This document shows, in pieces, positions 47,123 to 58,568 of a stretch of 64,000 nt of DNA. The number at the start of each line of letters is the position of its first letter. Positions within the stretch are counted from its first letter, which is position 1. The DNA lies in contig NZ_AP025591.1 in NCBI RefSeq assembly GCF_023169945.1, forward strand, positions 6,556,501 to 6,620,500. The letters run 5' to 3'. Under the pieces are notes generated by a model that was given only the letters and a program-made list of their open reading frames with translations, ran no database searches and was not told the DNA's origin. The stretch comes from Anaeromyxobacter oryzae (GTDB taxonomy: Bacteria; Myxococcota; Myxococcia; Myxococcales; Anaeromyxobacteraceae). Position numbers and translations under genes: made by a program.

Positions 47123-47865
47123 CGGCCGCGCCTCCGCGGCACCGCGGACCCGGCGCGCCGGCCCGACGCGGCGGGGACCCGCCCTTCGCCCGCGCGCCGG
47201 GGCTCCGCCCGGGCGCCACGCTCGGGGTGAACGGAGCGCGGCGCGCGCACGATCGCGGCCTCGAACCGGCGCCGCACGCTGCCGTCCCGGGCGAGCACGC
47301 CCGCGAACGCCTCGGCGTGAGCGCGCGCCCGGGGACGGCGCTCGCCCCGCACCGTCATGCAGAGCTGCTCGGCGTCGAGGACGCAGGCGGCGCCTCGCGC
47401 GCCCACGTGGTGCACGAGGGCGTCCGCGATGCCGCGGGCGAGGTCCTCCTCGAGCACGAGGCGATGCGCCAGGCAGTCCACGAGCCGGACGATCTGACCG
47501 AACCCGACCACGCGTCCGCCCGGGACGTACGCGACGTGCGCGACGCCACGCGAGGGCAGCAGGTGGTGCGGGCACACCGAGTGGAAGTCGATCCCGGTGA
47601 CCGCGACGAGATCCCGGCTCGCGCTCGGGATCGTCTCCGCGAGGATCTCCGCCGGGGCGTGTCGGTATCCGTCGACCAGGTCCTCGAGCCACGCCTCCGC
47701 CACGCGGCGGGGCGTGTCCGCGAGATCGTCGGCGCCGCGCACGGCGGCCGGAAGGCCGAGCGCGTCGAGGAAGCGGGACACCGCCTCGGCCGCGGCGGAC
47801 GGCGCGGGAGGGGTCGGCGCGGCGCGAGGGCGCGCGGGGCGGAGCGCGCGGATCCTAGCGGCCAC
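47119..47865 (-). CDS. folE: GTP cyclohydrolase I
   Basis: The 248-residue product starts at GTG. It has the GTP cyclohydrolase core: DLVAVTGIDFHSVCPHHLLP (zinc Cys and His), VGFGQIVRLVDCLAHRLVLE and DAEQLCMTVRGERRP (third zinc ligand). It converts GTP to dihydroneopterin triphosphate, the precursor for folate, queuosine and biopterin. The last 35 residues are basic, outside the family core. The start overlaps the queD stop by 11 bases. Confidence 0.9.
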   Translation of the reverse strand: MAARIRALRPARPRAAPTPPAPSAAAEAVSRFLDALGLPAAVRGADDLADTPRRVAEAWLEDLVDGYRHAPAEILAETIPSASRDLVAVTGIDFHSVCPHHLLPSRGVAHVAYVPGGRVVGFGQIVRLVDCLAHRLVLEEDLARGIADALVHHVGARGAACVLDAEQLCMTVRGERRPRARAHAEAFAGVLARDGSVRRRFEAAIVRAPRSVHPERGARAEPRRAGEGRVPAASGRRAGSAVPRRRGR

Positions 47866-48244
47866 CCGGCCCCCGGTAGGTCACGCAGGAGTCGGGGATC
47901 TCGTACAGGCGGACCTCGCACAGCCCCGGCACGTGCGGCTGGAGCACCTCCCAGATCCAGCGCGCGATGTTCTCGGCCGTCGGGTTCTCGAGGACGTCGT
48001 TCAGCGTCCGGTGATCGACGCGCGCGAGCACGTGCTCCAGGACGATCCGCTTCACCTCGCCGAAGTCCGCGATCATCCCCGTGGCGGGATCGACGTCCCC
48101 CTCCAGCGCGACGAAGAACTTGTAGTTGTGGCCGTGCATGCGGAAGCACGGACCGTCGTATCGCGGGAGCCGGTGGGCGGCCGCGAAGTAGAACTCGACG
48201 TCGAGCCGCATGCGCCGGCGATCCGTGTAATCGATGGCCGCCAT
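47855..48244 (-). CDS. queD: 6-carboxytetrahydropterin synthase / PTPS family
   Basis: The 129-residue product has FYFAAAHRLPRYDGPCFRMH followed by GHN: zinc ligands in AHR and HGH, and the catalytic Cys four residues before HGH, as in QueD and 6-pyruvoyltetrahydropterin synthase. DFGEVKRIVLEHVLARVDHR and LENPTAENIARWIWE are family stretches. With folE it suggests queuosine precursor or biopterin synthesis; queC, queE and queF are not in the window. Confidence 0.9.
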   Translation of the reverse strand: MAAIDYTDRRRMRLDVEFYFAAAHRLPRYDGPCFRMHGHNYKFFVALEGDVDPATGMIADFGEVKRIVLEHVLARVDHRTLNDVLENPTAENIARWIWEVLQPHVPGLCEVRLYEIPDSCVTYRGPGGR

Positions 48245-48369
48245 GCGGCCTTTATAGCTCTACCGAGACGTCGCCGCCCTCGGCGTGCACCAGCCGCGGA
48301 AAGGTCGACGAGACTTCCGAGCCGGGAGGCGCACACCGGCGCGGCGTCCCCGCCGACGCCTCGTCCGCG

Positions 48370-48606
48370 CTACGGGGCCGTCGCCTCTGCCGGCACGCAG
48401 CCCGTCGAGCAGTACGTGCGGCCCCCGGCGACGTGTCCCCGCCCCAGCACCTTCGTACCGCACGCGAAGCAGGCCGGTGCCGCCTGGACGACCGCACAGC
48501 CGAACGAGCAGAAGACGCTCTCGCGTCCGCGATACCGGAGCCCGACCGGGTTCGTTCCGAGGGATCCCCCGCAGCACTCGCACCGTTCCGTCGATGTCTC
48601 ACGCAT
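48370..48606 (-). CDS. Small protein with two TRASH-like Cys fingers
   Basis: The 78-residue product consists of two similar units: C9-x2-C12 with C33-x3-C37 (CECCG...FCSFGC) and C46-x2-C49 with C66-x3-C70 (CFACG...YCSTGC). This C-x2-C plus C-x3-C spacing resembles TRASH or MYM-type metal fingers, used for heavy-metal sensing or trafficking. The start ATG at 48606 has only a modest AGGG site. It is divergent from the Fis-type gene, with 139 bases between starts. Confidence 0.65.
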   Translation of the reverse strand: MRETSTERCECCGGSLGTNPVGLRYRGRESVFCSFGCAVVQAAPACFACGTKVLGRGHVAGGRTYCSTGCVPAEATAP

Positions 48607-48745
48607 GGTCGTTACCCTGGAGAGGAAGCTAGGCCCTGCTTCGCCCCGGCGGGAGGGGCTGGGGGCACCCTTGGCGGGTCGGGAGCCAGGCAAGGATCCG
48701 ATGTAACCGTTCGCTTTCGCCCCCGTCCCTGAGTAGGGGCCCATC

Positions 48746-49099
48746 GTGGACAACAATCGAACGCTGGTCGTGGACGCGGATCCCGAGCGCCGCGCCCGCC
48801 TGGAGCGGTTGCTCCGGGACGCCGGGCTTGAGGCCGTGGTGGCGAGCGACCTCGCGGACGCGCTCATCCAGGCGGCGCGGGCAGATGCGCGCGCCGGCCC
48901 GGGCGCGGAGCCGCGCCGTCCGACGCTCGCGGAGCTCGAGCGCAGGTACGCGCGAGAGATCCTCGACGCGCTCCACGGCAACAAGACGCGCGCGGCCGAG
49001 GTGCTGGGGATCGACCGGAAGACCCTGTACCGGCTCGTCGGACCGAGCACGAGCGAGGGGTCGACGCGCGGCCCCGGCGCGCGGATCGGGACGGTCTGA
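48746..49099 (+). CDS. Fis-type regulator with a receiver remnant
   Basis: GTG at 48746 follows TAGGGGCCC. The 117-residue product begins like a response-regulator receiver ([20 protein letters not shown], acidic pair D10/D12). The receiver stops after about 45 residues, with no phosphorylation Asp or later Thr/Lys. A Fis-type helix-turn-helix follows ([20 protein letters not shown], then [15 protein letters not shown]). It could act as a constitutive DNA-binding protein. Confidence 0.75.
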   Translation: MDNNRTLVVDADPERRARLERLLRDAGLEAVVASDLADALIQAARADARAGPGAEPRRPTLAELERRYAREILDALHGNKTRAAEVLGIDRKTLYRLVGPSTSEGSTRGPGARIGTV

Positions 49100-49163
49100 G
49101 CCGGCTGCTCGCCCTACCGCAGGGCGCAGGGCGAACGGGGCGCGACGCTCGGGGCTGACCGGA

Positions 49164-49185
49164 TCCCGAGGCTCAGGACGAACGG
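49164..49185 (+). repeat. Degenerate copy of the REP-like sequence
   Basis: TCCCGAGGCTCAGGACGAAC plus GG in the convergent gap between the Fis-type gene and ihfA matches most of the CAGGCTCAGGnCGAACGG type also seen at 8898-8923. Confidence 0.45.
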
Positions 49186-49194
49186 CGTGACGAC

Positions 49195-49533
49195 CTACTC
49201 GTCGCCGTCGTCGCCCTCGTCGTTGTCGTTGTCGTCCTCGACCTCAGGGCCGGTCGGCCCGCCGTTGAGGGCGTTCTTGAGGACCTGGCTGGGACGGAAG
49301 GTCAGCACGCGCCGCGCGCTGATCTCGATCTCCTCGCCGGTCTGCGGGTTCCGGCCAACGCGGGACTTCTTGTCCCGGACGATGAAGTTCCCGAAGCCGC
49401 TGATCTTGATCTTCTCGCCGCGCTCGAGGGTCTCCTTGATCGTGTCGAAGACCATCTCGACGATCTCAGCGGCCTCCTTCTTGGAGAAGCCAACCTTCTC
49501 GTAGACGCTCTCGATGATGTCGGCCTTGGTCAC
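49195..49533 (-). CDS. ihfA: Integration host factor alpha with acidic tail
   Basis: The 112-residue product is an IHF/HU protein: MTKADIIESVYEKVGFSKKE, IKISGFGNFIVRDKKSRVGR, NPQTGEEIEISARRVLTFRP. The IHF-alpha assignment rests on its place downstream of pheT. The last 20 or so residues are almost only Asp, Glu, Asn and Gly (EVEDDNDNDEGDDGDE), unlike standard IhfA (99 residues). Confidence 0.9.
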   Translation of the reverse strand: MTKADIIESVYEKVGFSKKEAAEIVEMVFDTIKETLERGEKIKISGFGNFIVRDKKSRVGRNPQTGEEIEISARRVLTFRPSQVLKNALNGGPTGPEVEDDNDNDEGDDGDE

Positions 49534-49603
49534 GTTCGCTCCCGTGGACGCGGCTAAGTGTCGATTTCGTTAGCTGATTTCCAGGGCGCTGTCAAACGGT
49601 CCG

Positions 49604-50020
49604 TCACCGCCCTGGCGCGCTTTCGCGCGGCTTGCCGCCCGCCGGCTTCCCGTCGATCTGGTCGAGCTCGGTCCGGGCACGCTCCCGGGCTGCGCGGGTG
49701 CGCTCCGCGGCCGCGTCGAGCGTCCGGGTCGCCTCCTCGCGTGAGGGGCCGGCGACGACGGGCTGTCCGGAGAGATCCCGCCCGATGCCGGCGGTGAGCG
49801 CGAGGACGAGCGCGCTCGCGCCGACCGCCAGGACCGAGAGCGCGAGGCCGGCCGCGGCGAACGGCCGCCGGACACCGCGCCGCAGCGCCCGGACCGACAG
49901 CACGACCGAGGCGAGCCCCACCACGAGCCCGAAGGGCGCGGCGAGGGGGTTCCAGCAGGCGAGGGCGGCCGCGAGGCCGAAGCCGAGCGCCGCGTACGCG
50001 AGCCGGCTCTCCCTCGCCAT
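49604..50020 (-). CDS. Small membrane protein between pheT and ihfA
   Basis: The 138-residue product has two or three hydrophobic segments in its first 80 residues (LAYAALGFGLAAALACWNPL, AGLALSVLAVGASALVLALT), like DUF4190-type proteins. A charged helical tail follows (TRTLDAAAERTRAARERART). The start lies 3 bases after the pheT stop, so it is probably co-transcribed. Function unknown. Confidence 0.65.
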   Translation of the reverse strand: MARESRLAYAALGFGLAAALACWNPLAAPFGLVVGLASVVLSVRALRRGVRRPFAAAGLALSVLAVGASALVLALTAGIGRDLSGQPVVAGPSREEATRTLDAAAERTRAARERARTELDQIDGKPAGGKPRESAPGR

Positions 50021-50023
50021 GCC

Positions 50024-52441
50024 TTAGCCTCGAAGCTCCGCCCCGACACCGGCGGCGAGCCGCTTCACGATGCGCGCGTGGGCGTCCTCCGCCTCCGCGT
50101 CGGTGAGGGTCCGGTCCGGCGCGCGGTAGCTGATCGCCAGCGCGAGGTTCTTCTTGCCCGCAGGCAGCGGCGCCCCCCTGTACACGTCGAAGAGGGTGAC
50201 CGCCTCGACGAGCGGCTCCTGCCGGACGAGAGCCTCGACGCTCGCGGCGGTCACCGCCTCGTCGACGACGACCGCGAGATCGCGGAGCACGGCCGGCATG
50301 CGCGGGATGGGGCCGTAGCGCGGCACGAGCGTCGCGGCGCGGACGAGCGCGTCGAGGTGGAGCTCGAAGGCGAGCACGCCGCGCGGCAGGTCGAACGCCG
50401 CGGCGACGCGCGGGTGGAGCTCGCCCACGTCGCCGAGCAGGTCTTCGCCGAGCCTCACGGCGGCGGAGGTGCGCGGGTGCAGCCAGGATCCGCCGGGCGC
50501 GTCGAACCGGGCGCCGCCGAGCCCGAGCTCCTCGAGCAGCGCCACGACGGCGGCCTTCGCGTCGTAGAAGTCGACGGCGTCCCCCGGGGCCGCCCAGCCC
50601 ACCGGCGAGCGGCGGCCGAGGAGGACGCCCGCGACGTGGAGCGACTCGGACGAGGGCGCGTCCTTCGGCTGCGGGTTCGGCCAGTAGCCCCGGGCGATCT
50701 CGTACAGGCGCAGGTCGTCGACGCGCTGGCGCCGGTTGTGCGCGGCGTTCCGGAGCAGCGACGGGACGAGGCTCGTCCGCATCACCGCGAGGTCCGCGGA
50801 GATCGGGTTCTTGAGGGCGATGCCCAGGGCGCGTCCGGAGCCGTCGCCGGTGTGGACGTGGTTGTCGAAGGGCTCGAGCTCGCGCGCCGCGACGAAGCTG
50901 AAGTTCACCGCCTCGCTGAAGCCGGAGCCCTCGAGCGCGGCGCGGCAGCGGGCGATCACCTGGGCGTCGACCGGCTCGGCGGGCGTCTCGACCGCGTTCG
51001 CCGGGAGCGTCTCGGGGATGGCGTCGTAACCCTTCGTCCGGACGATCTCCTCGACGAGATCCTCCTCGATGGACACGTCGACGCGCCAGCTCGGGACGCG
51101 GAACGTCGCGCCCTCGGCGTCGCTCCCCTTCTCCTCGAAGCCCAGGCCGACGAGGATCCGGCGCGCGTCCTCGCGCGCCACGTCCATCCCGAGCAGCTCG
51201 GTCGGGCGGCGCCACCGGAGACGCACCTCCGGCGCCTCGACGGCGCGGGGGTGCGCGTCGACGATCCCGGGGCGGACCGTGCCGCCCGCGAGCTCGGCGA
51301 TGAGCGCCGCGCAGCGGTCCACCGCCGGGATGACCATCCCCGGATCCGCGCCGCGCTCGAACCGGTAGGACGCCTCGGTCTTGAGCCCTTGCCGGCGCGA
51401 CGTCCGGCGGATCGTGGAGGGCTGGAACCAGGCGCTCTCGAGGAGCACCCGCGTCGTGCCCGCCGAGATCTCGGAGTCGCCGCCGCCCATCACGCCCGCG
51501 AGCGCGCTGCCGCGATCGCGGTCCGCGATGAGCAGATCGTCGGGCTCGAGCGCGCGTTCCTTGCCGTCGAGCGTCGTGAGCTTCTCGCCCGGGCGCGCCG
51601 TCCGGACCACGATCTCGCGGCCGGCCACCTTGTCGAGATCGAACGCGTGGAGCGGATGACCGAGCTCCAGCAGGACGTAGTTCGTCGCGTCCACGACGTT
51701 CGAGATGGACCGGACGCCGCACGCCTCGAGGCGGCGGGCGAGCCACGCCGGCGACGGGCCGATCTTCACCCCTTCGACGACGCGCGCCGCGTACCGGGCG
51801 CACTTGTCCGGCGCCTCGATCCGGACCTTCACGGCGTCGGACGCCGGGCCACCCTGCTCCGCGATCCGCGGCGCGGGCATGCGGACGCGCTGCCCGAGGA
51901 TCGCCGCGACCTCGCGCGCGATCCCGACGTGGGACAGGCAGTCCGGCCGGTTCGGCGTGACGTTCACCTCGAGCAGCACGTCCTCGAGGCCGAGCGCCTG
52001 GGCGATGGGCGTGCCGGGCTTCACGTCCTTCGGGAGGATGAGGAGGCCGCTCGCATCCTCGGCGAGACCCAGCTCGCGCGCGGAGCAGAGCATGCCGAAC
52101 GACTCGGTGCCCCGGAGCTTCGCCTTCTCGATCTTGGTGCCGCCGGGCAGGGTCGTGCCGACGGTCGCGAGCGGCACGACGTTCCCCACCGCGTAGTTCT
52201 TCGCGCCGCACACGACCTGGAGCGGCTCGGCGCCGCCCGCGTCGACGCGGGTGACGGACAGCTTCTCGGCGTTCGGGTGCTTCTCGGACGCGACGATGCG
52301 CGCGGCCACGACGCCGCCGAGCCCCTGCCCCGTCCGCTCGATCGCCTCCACCTCGAGACCGACCGCGGTGAGCTTGCGCGCGACCTCCTCGGGCGAAGGG
52401 AGGTCGACGTACTCCGAGAGCCACTTGAGCGAGATGCGCAT
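50024..52441 (-). CDS. pheT: Phenylalanine-tRNA ligase beta subunit
   Basis: The 805-residue product is full length, with the N-terminal tRNA-binding domain (GVVAARIVASEKHPNAEKLS), the B3/B4 editing domain (KPGTPIAQALGLEDVLLEVN), B5, the catalytic-like core (FNFVAARELEPF-type region) and the C-terminal anticodon-binding FDX-ACB domain (PAVLRDLAVVVDEAVTAASV). It lies 18 bases after pheS. Confidence 0.97.
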   Translation of the reverse strand: MRISLKWLSEYVDLPSPEEVARKLTAVGLEVEAIERTGQGLGGVVAARIVASEKHPNAEKLSVTRVDAGGAEPLQVVCGAKNYAVGNVVPLATVGTTLPGGTKIEKAKLRGTESFGMLCSARELGLAEDASGLLILPKDVKPGTPIAQALGLEDVLLEVNVTPNRPDCLSHVGIAREVAAILGQRVRMPAPRIAEQGGPASDAVKVRIEAPDKCARYAARVVEGVKIGPSPAWLARRLEACGVRSISNVVDATNYVLLELGHPLHAFDLDKVAGREIVVRTARPGEKLTTLDGKERALEPDDLLIADRDRGSALAGVMGGGDSEISAGTTRVLLESAWFQPSTIRRTSRRQGLKTEASYRFERGADPGMVIPAVDRCAALIAELAGGTVRPGIVDAHPRAVEAPEVRLRWRRPTELLGMDVAREDARRILVGLGFEEKGSDAEGATFRVPSWRVDVSIEEDLVEEIVRTKGYDAIPETLPANAVETPAEPVDAQVIARCRAALEGSGFSEAVNFSFVAARELEPFDNHVHTGDGSGRALGIALKNPISADLAVMRTSLVPSLLRNAAHNRRQRVDDLRLYEIARGYWPNPQPKDAPSSESLHVAGVLLGRRSPVGWAAPGDAVDFYDAKAAVVALLEELGLGGARFDAPGGSWLHPRTSAAVRLGEDLLGDVGELHPRVAAAFDLPRGVLAFELHLDALVRAATLVPRYGPIPRMPAVLRDLAVVVDEAVTAASVEALVRQEPLVEAVTLFDVYRGAPLPAGKKNLALAISYRAPDRTLTDAEAEDAHARIVKRLAAGVGAELRG

Positions 52442-52459
52442 GGCGCGGTGAGCCCGGGG

Positions 52460-53638
<1,179 letters not shown>

Positions 53639-53983
53639 CTACGCCTGGGCGGACTTCACGACCGCGGCGAAGTCGCCGGGGAACGCGAGCGCGAGCTCCG
53701 CGAGGATCTTCCGGTCGAGGCCGACGCCGGCCTTCTTCATGGCGGCGACGAGCTTCGAGTACGTCGTGCCGTTCTGGCGGGCGGCGGCGTTGATGCGGAC
53801 GATCCAGAGCGCGCGGAAGTCGCGGCGCTTCTGGCGGCGATCGCGGGTGGAGTAGTTGAGGGCCCGCTCCACCGCCTGGTTCGCGCGGCGGTAGCAGTTC
53901 TTGCGGCGGCCGCGGAAGCCCTTCGCGAGCTTCAGTACGCGGTTGCGACGACGGCGAGCCTTGAATCCCTTCTTGACGCGCAT
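53639..53983 (-). CDS. rplT: 50S ribosomal protein L20
   Basis: The 114-residue product matches L20 ([59 protein letters not shown]). L20 also represses its own operon in E. coli and B. subtilis. It lies 12 bases upstream of pheS and 107 bases after rpmI. Confidence 0.97.
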   Translation of the reverse strand: MRVKKGFKARRRRNRVLKLAKGFRGRRKNCYRRANQAVERALNYSTRDRRQKRRDFRALWIVRINAAARQNGTTYSKLVAAMKKAGVGLDRKILAELALAFPGDFAAVVKSAQA

Positions 53984-54090
53984 CTTCCTTCTCCTTGCCG
54001 GCGGGAGGCGCCGCGGGACGTCACACCACGTGACGGACCGCTCACTCTTCTGGACCCCGCTTGGGCGTTACGTGCCTTCCCGGAGATGCC

Positions 54091-54294
54091 CTACCGGGCG
54101 TACGGGAAGCACTCCTTGATCTTCTTCGCGTCCTCCGGCGTCAGGTGATCCGTCCCACGCAGGTGGACCTTCTGCTTCTTGGTCTTCCCGAACGTCGCGA
54201 GGTGGCGGACGCCGGCGCGGCGGAACTTCACCTTGCCGCTCTTCTTCGGCACGAAGCGCTTCTTCGCGCCGCTCTTCGTCTTCAGCTTGGGCAT
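54091..54294 (-). CDS. rpmI: 50S ribosomal protein L35
   Basis: The 67-residue product matches L35 (MPKLKTKSGAKKRFVPKKSG, KVHLRGTDHLTPEDAKKIKE). It lies between infC and rplT in the standard order. Confidence 0.96.
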   Translation of the reverse strand: MPKLKTKSGAKKRFVPKKSGKVKFRRAGVRHLATFGKTKKQKVHLRGTDHLTPEDAKKIKECFPYAR

Positions 54295-54323
54295 CGTCGT
54301 TGTTTCCTTCGTTCACTGCGGGT

Positions 54324-54353
54324 GCCCGGCCCCCGTCGGCGACGGGGCCGGGC
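54324..54353 (-). promoter_or_regulatory. Hairpin between infC and rpmI
   Basis: GCCCGGCCCC (54324-54333) pairs with GGGGCCGGGC (54344-54353), extended by GTC/GAC. No T run follows on the minus strand. It may be a processing or attenuation element; in other bacteria L20 regulation acts in this interval. Confidence 0.45.
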
Positions 54354-54370
54354 GCTTCGAGACCTTTCGG

Positions 54371-55075
<705 letters not shown>

Positions 55076-55108
55076 GCTCCTCCGACAAGTCCTGAAAAAA
55101 GACAGCGA

Positions 55109-55136
55109 AGAATAAGGATTTGGGACGAAATGTCAA
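55109..55136 (-). promoter_or_regulatory. Promoter of the infC-rpmI-rplT-pheST operon
   Basis: Minus-strand TTGACA (55136-55131), 16-base spacer and TATTCT (55114-55109). The leader to the infC start is about 30-odd bases. Confidence 0.75.
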
Positions 55137-55151
55137 CGCAAGAGGGGCCGG

Positions 55152-55177
55152 ACCCGTTCCGCGGCTGCGGAGCGGGT
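55152..55177 (-). terminator. Hairpin after ilvC
   Basis: ACCCGTTCCGC and GCGGAGCGGGT form an 11-bp stem with one G-T pair and a GGCT loop, 64 bases after the ilvC stop. A T run is missing. It lies just upstream of the infC promoter. Confidence 0.5.
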
Positions 55178-55240
55178 GCCGGCTCGTCCGCGGGCGCCGT
55201 CCGGCCGGACCGCCGGACCAGCGCCCTTTCCCTCTGTTTC

Positions 55241-56815
<1,575 letters not shown>

Positions 56816-56823
<8 letters not shown>

Positions 56824-58522
56824 CGTCGATCATGTCGTTGAGGGGGGCGCCGGCCGGGACCATCGGGTACACCTTCTCCTCCCGCCGGACACGGACGTCC
56901 ACGATGGTCGGGCCGCTCTTGTTCGCGAGGGCCTTGTCGATCGCCTGATCGAGCTCCGCCGGGGTCTTCGCCCGGAGCCCGAGGCACGAGTACGCGTCGG
57001 CGAGCTTCACGAGGTCGGGCAGGTCGGCGAGCGGCGTCTCCGCGAACCGCTCGTCGTAGAACAGCTCCTGCCACTGCCGGACCATGCCGAGGAACAGGTT
57101 GTTCAGGATGAAGATCTTGATGGGGAGCTTCAGCTCCACGGCCGTCGCGAGGTCCTGCAGGGTCATCTGGAACGACCCGTCGCCGTCGAACCCGATGACG
57201 AGCGCGTCGGGCTTCCCGAGCTGGATCCCGATCGCCGCCGGGAGGCAGAACCCCATCGTGCCGAGGCCGCCCGAGGTGATGAACGCGCGGGGCTCGGTGG
57301 TCTTCCACCACTGCGCGGCGAACATCTGGTGCTCGCCGACGCCGGTCGTGACGATGGCCTTGCCGCCCGTCTTCTTCCAGACCGTGTCGATGACGTACTG
57401 CGGGAGGAGCTGGTCCTTGCCCTCCTGCTGGTACTTCATCGGGTGCTTCTCGCGCCAGTCGGCGACGCGCTTCCACCAGAGCGACAGGTCCGGCCGCCCG
57501 TGATCCTTGAACGCGTGGCGGACCTCCTCGTGCAGCTGCGGGAGGAGCGTCTTGAGGTCGCCGACGAGCGGGACCGTCGCGGTGACGAGCTTCGAGATCT
57601 CCGCCGGGTCCACGTCGAGGTGGACGACCTTCGCCTCCGGGGCGAACGTCGAGAGCTTCCCGGTGACGCGATCGTCGAACCGCGCGCCGAGCGCGACGAT
57701 CAGGTCGGAGTTCTGGACGGTGTAGTTCGCGTACCGCGAGCCGTGCATGCCGAACATGCCGAGGCAGAGCGGGCTCGTCTCGGGGAACGCGCCCTTCCCG
57801 TGGAGCGTCGTGACGACCGGCGCGCCGAGGAACTCGCAGAACGAGAAGACCTCGGCGTGCGCGTTGCCGTGACGGACGCCGCCGCCGAGGTACACCACCG
57901 GGCGCGACGCGGAGCGGATGAGCAGCGCCGCGTCCTTGAGCCGCGGCTCCTCGCGGACCGGCGGATGGTACCCGGGGATCTCCACCTTCTCCGGGTACTC
58001 GAACTCGACCTCCGCGTTGAGGACGTCCTTCGGGATGTCCACGAGCACGGGGCCGGGCCGGCCGGTCCGGGCGATGTAGAAGGCCTCCTTCAGGATCCGG
58101 GGCAGCTCCCGGACGTCCGTGACGAGCCAGTTGTGCTTCGTCACCGGCATGGTGATGCCGGTGATGTCCGCCTCCTGGAACGCGTCCGTGCCGATGAGGC
58201 TCGACGACACGTTGGCGGTGATCGCGACGAGCGGCACCGAGTCCATGTACGCGTCGGCGATGGCGGTGACGAGGTTCGTCGCGCCCGGGCCCGACGTGCC
58301 CATGCACACGCCCACCTTGCCGGTCGCGTGCGCGTAGCCCTCGGCGGCGTGCCCGCCGACCTGCTCGTGGCGGACGAGCACGTGCTTCGGCTTGTCGCAG
58401 CCGTACAGGGCGTCGTACAGCGGCAGGATCGCGCCGCCGGGAATGCCGAAGAGGACGTCCACCCCCTCGGCCTCCAGGGCCCGTCGGACCGCCATCGCGC
58501 CGGTCATCTTCTCCTTGGCCAT
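56816..58522 (-). CDS. ilvB: Acetolactate synthase large subunit
   Basis: The 568-residue product has GIPGGAILPLYDALYGCDKP, the ThDP-activating Glu in HEQVGGHAAEGYAHATGKVG, GTSGPGATNLVTAIADAYMD and the ThDP-binding GDGSFQMTLQDLATAVELKL. It makes acetolactate and acetohydroxybutyrate. It is the first gene of the ilvBNC group, 46 bases after the ilvD stop. Confidence 0.97.
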
Positions 58523-58568
58523 GTCTTCACCTTCAGTCTTGCTTCGTTCGAAGAGGAACTCTCGCTCG

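Noticed and set aside
48607-48745. Possible sigma-54 promoter between the divergent small genes
   Set aside because: TGGCGG is present, but the required GC at -12 spacing is not.
58523-58568. T-box or leader attenuator before ilvB
   Set aside because: The ilvD-ilvB gap is only 46 bases with no stem plus T run; any such element for leuA would lie outside the window.
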